Made by a program: the position numbers and the translations under genes
The notes under the pieces: generated by a model
Seen by the model: the letters and a program-made list of their open reading frames with translations, nothing else
What the model was told of the DNA's origin: nothing
The model's database searches: none
In this document: positions 18,669-26,569 of the stretch, one piece after another
Layout: every line of letters starts with the position of its first letter
How positions within the stretch are numbered: position 1 is the first letter of the stretch
From: Phaeobacter porticola
Lineage (GTDB): Bacteria > Pseudomonadota > Alphaproteobacteria > Rhodobacterales > Rhodobacteraceae
Assembly (NCBI RefSeq): GCF_001888185.1
Contig: NZ_CP016364.1
Span: 1,612,001-1,676,000, forward strand
DNA length: 64,000 nucleotides
Reading direction: 5' to 3'

Positions 18669-19679
18669 ATGGATTTCCTCAACGCCCTTGTGGCGCTAAC
18701 TAATTTTGTCGGGGTTCCGGCAATCGCCTATGGCAGCCAGCTTGCGCTTGGTGCGCTTGGCGTGACGCTGATCTATTCGGTGCTGCGGTTTTCGAACTTT
18801 GCCCATGGTGACACCATGGCCTTTGGCACCATGATCACCATTTTGGTGACCTGGTGGTTTCAGTCGATGGGTATCAGTTTTGGTCCCCTGCCGACCGCGC
18901 TGCTTGCGCTGCCTATTGGTATCGCGGGTTGCATGCTCTTGATGCTGATCACCGATCGCACCGTCTATCGGTTCTATCGCGCACAAAAAGCCAAGCCGGT
19001 GATTTTTGTCATGGTCTCGCTTGGCGTGATGTTTATGATGAACGGCCTTGTTCGATTTATCATCGGGCCGGGTGACCAGCGGTTTGCTGACGGCGAAAGG
19101 TTCATCATTTCCGCGCGGGATTTCAAGGCGTTGACCGGCCTGCGCGAAGGTCTGGCGATCAAGACCACGCAGGGTATCACCGTGATCACTGCGGTTGTGG
19201 TTGTGGCACTGCTGTTCTGGTTCCTGAACAAGACCCGCACCGGCAAATCCATGCGCGCCTATTCAGACAACGAAGATCTGGCGCTGCTCTCGGGCATCAA
19301 CCCGGAGCGCGTGGTGATGTACACTTGGTTGATCGTTGCGACCCTCGCGACCATTGCCGGTGTGCTTTACGGTTTGGACAAATCCTTTAAACCCTTCACC
19401 TATTTCCAGCTGCTACTGCCGATCTTTGCCGCCGCCATCGTTGGCGGTCTGGGCAGCCCTGTTGGTGCCATTGCGGGTGGGTTCATCATCGCCTTTTCCG
19501 AGGTGACAATCACATATGCGTGGAAAAAGGTGCTGACCTACGTTGTGCCTGAAACGATGAAACCGGATGGCCTCGTCCAGCTACTGAGCACGGATTATAA
19601 ATTCGCCGTGTCCTTTGCGATCCTTGTGGTCGTGCTTCTGTTCAAGCCCACGGGCCTTTTCAAAGGAAAAGTGGTATGA
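18669..19679 (+). CDS. LivH-type branched-chain amino acid ABC permease
   Basis: The 336-residue polytopic protein has the LivH N-terminus (IAYGSQLALGALGVTLIYSVLRFSNFAHGD), eight or more hydrophobic helices and the loop GKSMRAYSDNEDLALLSGINPERVVM that contacts the ATPases. IFAAAIVGGLGSPVGAIAGGFIIAFSE is the conserved C-terminal permease segment. It lies 3 bases after the livF-type gene and overlaps the next permease by 4 bases. Confidence 0.94.
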   Translation: MDFLNALVALTNFVGVPAIAYGSQLALGALGVTLIYSVLRFSNFAHGDTMAFGTMITILVTWWFQSMGISFGPLPTALLALPIGIAGCMLLMLITDRTVYRFYRAQKAKPVIFVMVSLGVMFMMNGLVRFIIGPGDQRFADGERFIISARDFKALTGLREGLAIKTTQGITVITAVVVVALLFWFLNKTRTGKSMRAYSDNEDLALLSGINPERVVMYTWLIVATLATIAGVLYGLDKSFKPFTYFQLLLPIFAAAIVGGLGSPVGAIAGGFIIAFSEVTITYAWKKVLTYVVPETMKPDGLVQLLSTDYKFAVSFAILVVVLLFKPTGLFKGKVV

Positions 19680-20998
19680 GCGAGACAGTCAAAACATCTC
19701 TGCTGTTTCTGTTTGTTGGCATGCTGATCCTGCTTGAAGGCAGCACCAACTTCCTCTTCTTCTCCGGGTCTTGGAACTCGGCTCTGGTGATCCTCAATAT
19801 GGGGTTGGTGTCGGCCATCATGGCGATTGGCGTCAACCTTCAGTGGGGCTTTGCGGGCCTGTTCAACGTTGGCATCATGGGGTTTGTAGCGCTTGGCGGT
19901 CTGGCCGTTGTGCTGGTGTCCACCGCGCCAACACCGGGCGCCTGGAGCCAGGGCGGCGTTGGGATCATCATGGCGCTGGCCATGGGGGCGATGACGCTGG
20001 TTGCGGCGGTTGCCACCATGCGGATGGTGCCTGCTGGCAAGCTGCGTATTGCGGTGCTGCTGGCGGTGCTGATCCTGGGCTTCGTGATCTACCGGGCGAT
20101 CTTTGATCCGGCGGTGGCGGGCGTTGAGGCAATCAACCCCGCGCTTGAGGGCAACCTTGGCGGCCTTGGCCTGCCGGTGCTGCTGGCCTGGCCCGCAGGT
20201 GGCCTGCTGGCCGCCGGTGTTGCCTGGCTGATCGGCAAGACGGCGCTGGGTCTGCGCTCGGATTATCTGGCGATTGCGACGCTGGGGATTGCAGAGATCA
20301 TCATCTCGGTTCTAAAGAACGAGGACTGGCTGTCGCGCGGCGTGAAGAACGTTGTCGGCCTGCCCAGGCCCCTCCCCTATGAGGTCGATCTGCAGAACGA
20401 TGCCGCGTTTGTCGCCAAGGCTGCGGACTATGGTCTGGATCCGGTTCTGGCCTCCACTCTCTATGTGAAGCTGGGCTATTCGCTGTTGTTCACGATTGTG
20501 TTGCTGGCGCTGCTGTGGATGGCGCAGATGGCACTGAAGAGCCCCTGGGGCCGGATGATGCGCGCAATCCGTGACAATGAGGTGGCCGCCGAGGCGATGG
20601 GGAAGGATGTGACCCGCCGCCATCTGCAGATCTTCATTCTGGGCTCTGCGATTTGCGGTATTGCCGGGGCGATGATGACCACGCTGGACAGCCAGTTGAC
20701 ACCGGGCACCTATAATCCCTTGCGCTTCACCTTCCTGATCTGGGTGATGGTGATTGTCGGCGGGTCCGGCAACAACTTTGGCGCGGTGCTGGGTGGCCTG
20801 CTGATCTGGTTCCTGTGGATCAAGGTGGAGCCGATGGGCATCCTGCTGATTGAAACCGTGACAGCAGGCATGTCCGACACTAACGCGCTGAAGCTGCATC
20901 TGTTGGAAAGCGCGTCGCATATGCGTTTGCTGACCATGGGTCTGATCCTGTTACTGGTCTTGCGGTTCAGCCCCCGTGGTCTGATCCCGGAACGGTAA
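19676..20998 (+). CDS. LivM-type branched-chain amino acid ABC permease
   Basis: The 440-residue membrane protein has the LivM features NLQWGFAGLFNVGIMGFVALGG, LGLRSDYLAIATLGIAEII, SPWGRMMRAIRDNEVAAEAMGKDVTRRHLQIFILGSAICGIAGAM and VMVIVGGSGNNFGAVLGGLLIWFLW. It is longer than the usual roughly 320-residue LivM because of extra hydrophobic segments near residues 75-190. It is the last gene of the importer operon and is followed by a strong terminator at 21046. Confidence 0.94.
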   Translation: MSETVKTSLLFLFVGMLILLEGSTNFLFFSGSWNSALVILNMGLVSAIMAIGVNLQWGFAGLFNVGIMGFVALGGLAVVLVSTAPTPGAWSQGGVGIIMALAMGAMTLVAAVATMRMVPAGKLRIAVLLAVLILGFVIYRAIFDPAVAGVEAINPALEGNLGGLGLPVLLAWPAGGLLAAGVAWLIGKTALGLRSDYLAIATLGIAEIIISVLKNEDWLSRGVKNVVGLPRPLPYEVDLQNDAAFVAKAADYGLDPVLASTLYVKLGYSLLFTIVLLALLWMAQMALKSPWGRMMRAIRDNEVAAEAMGKDVTRRHLQIFILGSAICGIAGAMMTTLDSQLTPGTYNPLRFTFLIWVMVIVGGSGNNFGAVLGGLLIWFLWIKVEPMGILLIETVTAGMSDTNALKLHLLESASHMRLLTMGLILLLVLRFSPRGLIPER

Positions 20999-21045
20999 AG
21001 TCGAAGGTGCGTAGCGGGTTCAATTGCGGACCCCTGAAACAAAAA

Positions 21046-21074
21046 ACGCCGCCCGTGGATATCTCGGGCGGCGT
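21046..21074. terminator. Bidirectional terminator between livM and the DUF853 gene
   Basis: Stem ACGCCGCCCG/CGGGCGGCGT (10 base pairs, 9-base loop) is flanked by A6 on the left and TTTTCTTTT on the right. It can terminate the plus-strand importer and the minus-strand HerA-like gene. Confidence 0.88.
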
Positions 21075-21095
21075 TTTCTTTTGTTCTGGTGGCGC

Positions 21096-22640
21096 TCAGC
21101 GTCCCTTGAACAACCCACCAAGGATGCCGCGCACAAGGCGCCGCCCAGTGGTGCCTTTCAGCTCCTTGATTACTGCTTCGGACATGGCTGAGGCAAAGCT
21201 GTCGCGCGGCTTCATCCGTCGCGACGACGACCGGCTGACGCGGCTTCCGGAGTAGCGCCGCCCGGCGTTATACTCACGCGCCATCGGCTCTGCTGCGCTT
21301 TCGGCCGCTTCCTCTGATGCCTCAGCCTCACTGGCGGCTTTGGCTGCGCGCTCCGCGAGGATCTCATAGGCGGAGCGCCGGTCGCTGGTCTGGTCATATT
21401 TCCCGGCCATATCCGAGGCCTGCAAGAACGCCGCCCGCTCGGCAGTGGTGATTGGCCCCAGCTGGGAACTGGGCGGCCGGATCAAAGTGCGTTCCACCAC
21501 GCCCGGCACGCCTTTCTTTTGCAACATAGAGGTGACCGCTTCGCCGACGCCAACCTCGCGGATGGCTTCTTCGGTCGAAAACCGCGGGTTCTCTCGATAG
21601 GTTTCCGCTGCCATGCGCAGGTTCCTGCGGTCGCGTGCGGTGAAGGCACGTAAGGCATGTTGGATGCGGTTGCCAAGCTGGCCAAGGATGTCTTCCGGCA
21701 CATCAGCCGGGTTTTGTGTGATGAAATAGATCCCGACCCCTTTGGAACGGATCAGGCGGGCCACCTGCTCCACCTTGTCGATCAGCGCCTTGGGGGCGTC
21801 ATCAAACAGCAGATGTGCCTCGTCGAAGAAAAAGACCAACTTCGGTTTGTCAGGATCCCCAACCTCCGGCAGTTCTTCAAACAGCTCGCTCAGCAACCAC
21901 AGCAGGAATGTCGCATATAGTCCAGGTGCGGCCATCAGTTTGTCCGCGGCGAGGATATTGACCATGCCCTGCCCATCCTTCGTGCAGCGCATCAGATCGG
22001 CAAGCTCCAGCGCAGGTTCGCCAAAGAGCTGTGCACCGCCTTGGTTTTCCAGCACCAGCAATCGACGCTGGATTGCCCCGATTGAGGCCGTAGAGACATT
22101 GCCGTAGCGCAGCGATAGCTGCGCGCGGTTTTCCCCCACCCAGACCAGCAGCGCCTGTAGATCCTTCAGATCCAGCAGTGCCAGCCCTTCCTCATCCGCG
22201 AGACGGAACGCGATGTTCAGAATGCCCTCCTGTGCCTCGCTCAGCTCCAACAGTCGCGCAAGCAGCAGCGGCCCCATCTCGGCGACAGTGGTACGCACCG
22301 GATGGCCCTGTTGGCCGTAGAGATCCCAGAAAGTGACCGGACAGGCATGGTAGTTATAGTCGCCAAATCCGATTTTGTCGGCCCGGCTGGTAAAGGCGTC
22401 ATGAAGCTTCTGCGTGGCGCTGCCGGATTTCGCGAGCCCGGAAAGATCGCCCTTCACATCCGATAGGATTACCGGAACGCCCGCATTGGAGAAACTCTCT
22501 GCCAGGATCTGCAGGGTGACGGTTTTTCCGGTGCCGGTGGCCCCGGCAATCAGCCCGTGACGATTGGCGTATTTGAGCGTCAGCGCCTGTGGATCGGCAT
22601 AGTTTTCACCCCCGCCCCCGATAAATAACTTGTCCTGCAT
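21096..22640 (-). CDS. HerA/DUF853-family ATPase (helicase HerA-like)
   Basis: From MQDKLFIGGGGEN (ATG at 22640, GGGGG 6-10 bases upstream) the product is 514 residues. It has Walker A GATGTGKT (33-40), Walker B LVFFFDEAHLLFDDAP and the sensor-like RSKGVGIYFITQNPADVPEDILGQLGNRIQHALRAFTARD. The C-terminal 100 residues are charged, with an Ala/Glu-rich segment and a GRRLVRGILGGLFKGR tail. This is the single-gene E. coli YjgR/DUF853 group rather than the HerA-NurA repair type. Its cellular role is not established. No nuclease gene is adjacent. Confidence 0.9.
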   Translation of the reverse strand: MQDKLFIGGGGENYADPQALTLKYANRHGLIAGATGTGKTVTLQILAESFSNAGVPVILSDVKGDLSGLAKSGSATQKLHDAFTSRADKIGFGDYNYHACPVTFWDLYGQQGHPVRTTVAEMGPLLLARLLELSEAQEGILNIAFRLADEEGLALLDLKDLQALLVWVGENRAQLSLRYGNVSTASIGAIQRRLLVLENQGGAQLFGEPALELADLMRCTKDGQGMVNILAADKLMAAPGLYATFLLWLLSELFEELPEVGDPDKPKLVFFFDEAHLLFDDAPKALIDKVEQVARLIRSKGVGIYFITQNPADVPEDILGQLGNRIQHALRAFTARDRRNLRMAAETYRENPRFSTEEAIREVGVGEAVTSMLQKKGVPGVVERTLIRPPSSQLGPITTAERAAFLQASDMAGKYDQTSDRRSAYEILAERAAKAASEAEASEEAAESAAEPMAREYNAGRRYSGSRVSRSSSRRMKPRDSFASAMSEAVIKELKGTTGRRLVRGILGGLFKGR

Positions 22641-22734
22641 GATCTGCCCCCGGCTGTTGTCATCCCGCACACTGCGGTTTCTGTGAAATGAAAATACAAA
22701 ATTAACCTTTGAATGCGAGAGTGATAATTGCCCG

Positions 22735-22811
22735 TCGACCATCATGCGGTTGGTTCGGCGGACATTTCCTCCCTGTCAGACTGGGCCGTGCTTCGCGCAC
22801 GGCCTTTTTTT
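22735..22811 (+). ncRNA. Candidate small RNA A with loop-exposed CCUCCC motif
   Basis: A strong terminator (stem GGCCGTGC/GCACGGCC at 22784-22804, then T7) lies on the plus strand although the only gene upstream, DUF853, is on the minus strand. Before it are hairpin 22737-22755 (GACCA/TGGTT, 9-base loop) and hairpin 22761-22777 (GACA/TGTC) with loop TTTCCTCCC. A GATAAT at 22723-22728 would place a start near 22735, but the -35 is poor. Two hairpins plus terminator with a C/U-rich loop resemble the CcsR/alpha-r14 (cuckoo) sRNAs of Rhodobacter. The 5' end is a guess. Confidence 0.45.
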
Positions 22812-22939
22812 GTCTACAACACCCTTCACAGCGGTTCTCCTGCAAGCCTTAATTACAAGCCGATTTGTGCATATGCCGCGCGCTATGTGTGCAAGCGTCA
22901 ATAAATCAACCAGGCGCGACATTTTTTTCGCTTTGTCTG

Positions 22940-22968
22940 TTGACCGATGGCCGACCCTTTCGTAACGT
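22940..22968 (+). promoter_or_regulatory. Sigma-70-like promoter for candidate small RNA B
   Basis: TTGACC (22940-22945) is followed by a 17-base spacer and TAACGT (22963-22968). Spacing is ideal and the -35 matches 5 of 6 consensus bases. No open reading frame with a ribosome site begins downstream before a terminator at 23018. Confidence 0.5.
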
Positions 22969-22969
22969 C

Positions 22970-23043
22970 CTCCTCAATAACTAAGTCGGCCAGTCCGACG
23001 GGGAGAATAATACGAAGAAGGGGGCATTATTGCTCCCTTTTTT
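22970..23043 (+). ncRNA. Candidate small RNA B with 5' CCUCCUC motif
   Basis: The roughly 70-base transcript predicted from the promoter at 22940 starts with CCTCCTC (22969-22975). Then come hairpin GTCGG/CCGAC (22985-22999) and GGGGAG (23000-23005), which can pair back to CTCCTC with one G-U. Last is a terminator, GGGGGC/GCTCCC (23020-23037) plus T6. The pyrimidine motif is complementary to Shine-Dalgarno sequences, a hallmark of several alphaproteobacterial trans-acting sRNAs. Nothing protein-coding fits this stretch. The gene is inferred only from promoter, structure and terminator. Confidence 0.5.
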
Positions 23044-23185
23044 GTTGTGTATCAATTGCTTCCAAAGGTGACGAACCTGCTGTTCAATTCCCCGCCAGTC
23101 AAAGGGGTAAACATGGTTATTGGACTGACACCGGGTTTCGGCCATGCTACATCGGTGCCAATAACACAGGATAGATGAGGCAATC

Positions 23186-23830
23186 ATGATCAAGTCCCTG
23201 ACCCCGATGACCCTGGCAGCCCTGATGGTGCTTCCGCTGCCCCTAATGGCGCAGGACAGCACTGGGACGGCCGCGACCGAAGAGAGCCAGCCCGCCGCAG
23301 AAGCCCCCACTACAGAGGCCCCCAAAGCCGATGAAGTTCTGGATCTCGGCCAGCCCGTACAAGACGGTCCTCAGCTTGGGCAGCGCTATTCCAAGGAAAC
23401 CCATGGCGATTGGGATCTGGCCTGCGTCAAAACCGAAGAAGACGCTGATCCCTGCTCCTTGTTGCAGATCCTGACGGATGACGCGGGAAGCCCAATGGCA
23501 GAGTTTTCGCTGTTCCGCATTGACCAAGAAGGCAGCCAGGCTGTGGCCGGCGCGACCATCATCGTACCGCTGGAAACACTGCTTCCTGCGGCGTTAACCA
23601 TCTCCATCGACGGGGCTCCGGGCAAGCGTTACAACTATTCTTTCTGCAACCCGATGGGCTGCGTTGCGCAAATTGGTCTGACCGAAAGCGATATTGCGTC
23701 CTTCAAAAAGGGTAAGAAAGCCACGCTGAGCCTGCGTCCAGCGCCCGCGCCTGATCAGGCGGTGAACATGGATCTGTCGCTGAGTGGCTTCACTGCCGGC
23801 TATAATGTTGTCGATGTTGTAAAGCAGTAA
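23186..23830 (+). CDS. Invasion-associated locus B (IalB) family protein
   Basis: The 214-residue protein has a signal peptide (about 1-22, ending LPLMAQ), an acidic Ala/Pro/Glu linker (about 23-55) and an IalB-like domain: THGDWDLACVKTEEDADPCSLLQIL, AGATIIVPLETLLPAALTISIDG, YNYSFCNPMGCVAQIGL and a C-terminal beta region. Four cysteines (two pairs) are positioned for periplasmic disulfides. The family is named after a Bartonella gene but is widespread in free-living alphaproteobacteria, so the name says little about function. It is a single-gene unit with a terminator at 23860. Confidence 0.88.
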   Translation: MIKSLTPMTLAALMVLPLPLMAQDSTGTAATEESQPAAEAPTTEAPKADEVLDLGQPVQDGPQLGQRYSKETHGDWDLACVKTEEDADPCSLLQILTDDAGSPMAEFSLFRIDQEGSQAVAGATIIVPLETLLPAALTISIDGAPGKRYNYSFCNPMGCVAQIGLTESDIASFKKGKKATLSLRPAPAPDQAVNMDLSLSGFTAGYNVVDVVKQ

Positions 23831-23859
23831 GCGACCTGACCGCGCTGCCAGACAAAGAG

Positions 23860-23895
23860 CCGCCGCGTCCCGGGAAAGAGACGCGGCGGTTTTTT
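23860..23895 (+). terminator. Rho-independent terminator after the IalB-family gene
   Basis: Stem CCGCCGCGTC/GACGCGGCGG (10 base pairs) with a 10-base loop and T6 follows the stop codon by 29 bases. It faces the convergent KAS gene. Confidence 0.9.
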
Positions 23896-23919
23896 GTCAT
23901 CTGCTTGACGGTGTGGGGG

Positions 23920-25128
23920 TCAGACTTTGCGTAGTGCCAGAACCGCGTTCAGTCCGCCAAAGGCAAAGGCGTTGCTCAGGGCCACGCTCACATTGGCCGT
24001 GCGTGCTTCGTTTGGGACCACGTCCAATGCACATTCGGGATCGGGTTCCTCATAACTGATGGTGGGGGCGATCACCCCGTCGCGCAGCGCCATGATACAG
24101 GCCAGCAGTTCAACCGCGCCGGTGCCGCCGATCAGGTGGCCATGCATGGATTTGGTCGAGGAAATCATCAGATTGTCCGCATGTGGGCCAAAGACATCGG
24201 CCACAGCGGCGCATTCCGTCTTGTCATTGGCAGCGGTTCCGGTGCCATGAGCGTTGATATAGCCCACTTGTTCCGGGTTGACCCTTGCATCCTGCAACGC
24301 GCCTGAGATGGCTCGTGCAGCGCCCTGTTTGCTGGGCATAACGATATCCGCAGCATCCGACGACATCGCAAAGCCTGCAACCTCACACAGGATGTCAGCA
24401 CCGCGCGCACGCGCATGGTCATATTCTTCAAAGACAAAGACGCCGGCCCCTTCGCCCTGCACCATCCCGTTGCGGTTGGCACTGAAAGGACGGCAGGCGT
24501 CCCTCGACATCACCCGCAGCCCTTCCCAGGCTTTGACCCCGCCAAAGCACAGCATCGATTCAGATCCGCCGGAGACCATCACTGGGGCCATGCCCGTTCG
24601 CACCATCTGAAACGCCTGCGCCATGGCATGGTTCGACGAGGCACAAGCCGTCGAGACGGTGAAACTGGGCCCCTTCAGGTTATGCTCCATCGAGACATGG
24701 CTGGCAGCGGCATTGTTCATCAGTTTTGGCACAACAAACGGGTGCACACGATTTTTGCCATCCTCATAAACGGAACGGTAATTGTCATCCCAAGTCGACA
24801 CACCGCCGCCGGCGGTGCCCAGCACAACACCGGATTTCTGCGACAGTTCACCGTGGAATTCCAGACCGGATTGGTCGATAGCCTCCTTGGCGGCAGTCAG
24901 TGTAAACTGCGTGAACCGATCATAGAGGCTCATCTGTTGGCGATTGAACCGACCCTCGGCCTCAAACCCGCGCACCTGCCCGCCAATGCGGATTGAGAGC
25001 CGGTCGACATCGCGAAACTCCAGATCGCCAATGCCACATCGTCCTTCGGCCATGGACGCCAGTGTGTCAGCGACATTGTGGCCAAGGGCATTGATCGTAC
25101 CCATGCCAGTGATAACAACCCGCTTCAT
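23920..25128 (-). CDS. Beta-ketoacyl-ACP synthase (KAS II/FabF-like)
   Basis: From MKRVVITGMGTINALG (ATG at 25128, GGAGG 6 bases upstream) the product is 402 residues. The Cys-His-His triad is visible: Cys in VSTACASSNHAMAQA, His in YINAHGTGTAAND and His in SSTKSMHGHLIGGTGAVE. The GGLNAVLAL tail is also typical. It elongates acyl-ACP with malonyl-ACP. Because it follows an acyl carrier protein gene by 28 bases and lies near lpxD rather than fabG/fabD, it may serve lipid A or another special acyl chain instead of bulk fatty acid synthesis. Confidence 0.9.
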   Translation of the reverse strand: MKRVVITGMGTINALGHNVADTLASMAEGRCGIGDLEFRDVDRLSIRIGGQVRGFEAEGRFNRQQMSLYDRFTQFTLTAAKEAIDQSGLEFHGELSQKSGVVLGTAGGGVSTWDDNYRSVYEDGKNRVHPFVVPKLMNNAAASHVSMEHNLKGPSFTVSTACASSNHAMAQAFQMVRTGMAPVMVSGGSESMLCFGGVKAWEGLRVMSRDACRPFSANRNGMVQGEGAGVFVFEEYDHARARGADILCEVAGFAMSSDAADIVMPSKQGAARAISGALQDARVNPEQVGYINAHGTGTAANDKTECAAVADVFGPHADNLMISSTKSMHGHLIGGTGAVELLACIMALRDGVIAPTISYEEPDPECALDVVPNEARTANVSVALSNAFAFGGLNAVLALRKV

Positions 25129-25156
25129 GCGCTGCCTCCAAACCATTTAGAGAGCG

Positions 25157-25411
25157 TCATTTTTCAGCAATCAGTTTGTCGATGCCCGCGATAATGGCCG
25201 CCACATTCGAGATGTCGAAATCACTTTTTTCGGGTTCATTTGCGTTGAACGGAATGGTGATGTCGAATTCTTCCTCGATGGCAAAGATGCTCTCGACCAG
25301 ACCAAGGCTGTCGATGCCCAGATCTTCCAACGTGCTGTCCAGTGTTACATCCGATGGTTCCAGCACAGCCTGTTCGGCGATGATGGTGATGACCTTGTCC
25401 TGAGTGCTCAT
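25157..25411 (-). CDS. Acyl carrier protein (AcpXL-like)
   Basis: The 84-residue acidic protein has the phosphopantetheine site in GIDSLGLVESIFAIEEEFDI, with Ser in DSLGL where bulk AcpP usually has DSLDTVE. DSLGL followed by an EEEFDI helix resembles AcpXL, which carries very-long-chain acyl groups for lipid A in rhizobia. Position between lpxD and a KAS gene supports a specialised acyl carrier. The gap to lpxD is 46 bases and to the KAS gene 28 bases, so the three are probably one transcript. Confidence 0.88.
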   Translation of the reverse strand: MSTQDKVITIIAEQAVLEPSDVTLDSTLEDLGIDSLGLVESIFAIEEEFDITIPFNANEPEKSDFDISNVAAIIAGIDKLIAEK

Positions 25412-25457
25412 GAGGCCCCCTTTAGTGGTGCTTACGCGTCATGTAGTGGCTGCGCCG

Positions 25458-26531
25458 TTACTTGAAAACCGCCTTCTTCAACGCGTCAATGTCGCGCATC
25501 AGACGGCTCAGGCGTCTCTGCCCCTTATACATTTCGGTATGTGTCTCCATTTTGACAGCCGGGTATCCCATCACCACACGTCCTGCCGGTACATTGGACA
25601 GGATCTTGGTCCCGCCACCGGCGATGACACCGTCGCCAATGAACAGGTTATCCGCAACACCGGTCTGGCCACCTAACACCACGCTATTGCCGATATCGAC
25701 CGAGCCGGAAATCCCGGTCTGACCACACAAGAGGCAATCGCGCCCGACACGGGTGTTGTGGCCAACATGAACGAGGTTGTCCAACTTGCTGCCGCTGCCG
25801 ATCACAGTGTTGCGGATGGTGCCATTGTCGATGGTGCAATTGGTGCCCAGTTCTACGTCATGACCAATTTCAACCGCACCAAGGGAGTGGATGCGCAGCC
25901 AGCTCTGGGCTTTGGTCTCACCCTGCGCTCCCATAGTCTTGCGTGCGGTTTCCACGCCCGACACTTCGGGCGTGACATAGGAAAACCCATCCCCACCAAC
26001 CCGCGCGCCGGGTTGGGCACGAAACCGGTCGCCGATCTTGGCACGGGCTCCGATGCTGACGCCTTCCCGTAGATAGGCCTCGATGCCGATGGTGACATCC
26101 GCGCCAATGTAACACTGCGGGCCGATTACCGATCCTGCGCCTATACGTGCGCCGGCAGCGACCACAGCCAGCGGTCCCACCGAAACACCTTCGCCAAGTT
26201 CGGCATCGGGATCGACGACGGCGCTGGGGTGAATGCCTGTGTTGTATCCCTGTCCAACATCAAGCAGACGCGTGACGCCCCCCATGGCCAGTCGAGGCCG
26301 CGGAGCGAAAATAGCGGCTTTTAACCCCATGGCCTGCCAATCGGCCCCCTCCCAGACCAGCGCAACACGGGCGTCGCCCTGATCTAGGCTTTCGGCATAT
26401 TTGGAGGCCATGGCCATGGCAAGATCGTCGGGCCCGGCGTCCTGCGGCTCTGCTGCGCGCTGAACTGTCAGATCCAGATCACCTGCGGCCTCTGCCTTAA
26501 GAGAGACGGCTATTTCGCGGACTGTAAACAT
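25458..26531 (-). CDS. lpxD: UDP-3-O-acylglucosamine N-acyltransferase LpxD
   Basis: From MFTVREIAVSLKAEAAGDLDL (ATG at 26531, GGAAGGG upstream) the product is 357 residues. It has the N-terminal LpxD uridine-binding domain (about 1-100), a hexapeptide-repeat beta helix (about 105-310, for example IHPSAVVDPDAELGEGVSVG and VHVGHNTRVGRDCLLCGQTGISGS, which includes the catalytic-type His) and a C-terminal helix ending ALKKAVFK. It adds the N-linked 3-hydroxyacyl chain to UDP-3-O-acyl-glucosamine in lipid A synthesis. No lpxA/fabZ/lpxB genes are alongside, in contrast to the usual cluster. Confidence 0.92.
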   Translation of the reverse strand: MFTVREIAVSLKAEAAGDLDLTVQRAAEPQDAGPDDLAMAMASKYAESLDQGDARVALVWEGADWQAMGLKAAIFAPRPRLAMGGVTRLLDVGQGYNTGIHPSAVVDPDAELGEGVSVGPLAVVAAGARIGAGSVIGPQCYIGADVTIGIEAYLREGVSIGARAKIGDRFRAQPGARVGGDGFSYVTPEVSGVETARKTMGAQGETKAQSWLRIHSLGAVEIGHDVELGTNCTIDNGTIRNTVIGSGSKLDNLVHVGHNTRVGRDCLLCGQTGISGSVDIGNSVVLGGQTGVADNLFIGDGVIAGGGTKILSNVPAGRVVMGYPAVKMETHTEMYKGQRRLSRLMRDIDALKKAVFK

Positions 26532-26569
26532 ATCGGGCCCTTCCGGTCTGTTGCCTTTGGGCCCGAGGA

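Noticed and set aside
21096-22640. HerA-NurA style repair or defence system around DUF853
   Set aside because: No nuclease, Sir2 or helper gene is adjacent. The protein is of the stand-alone YjgR type.
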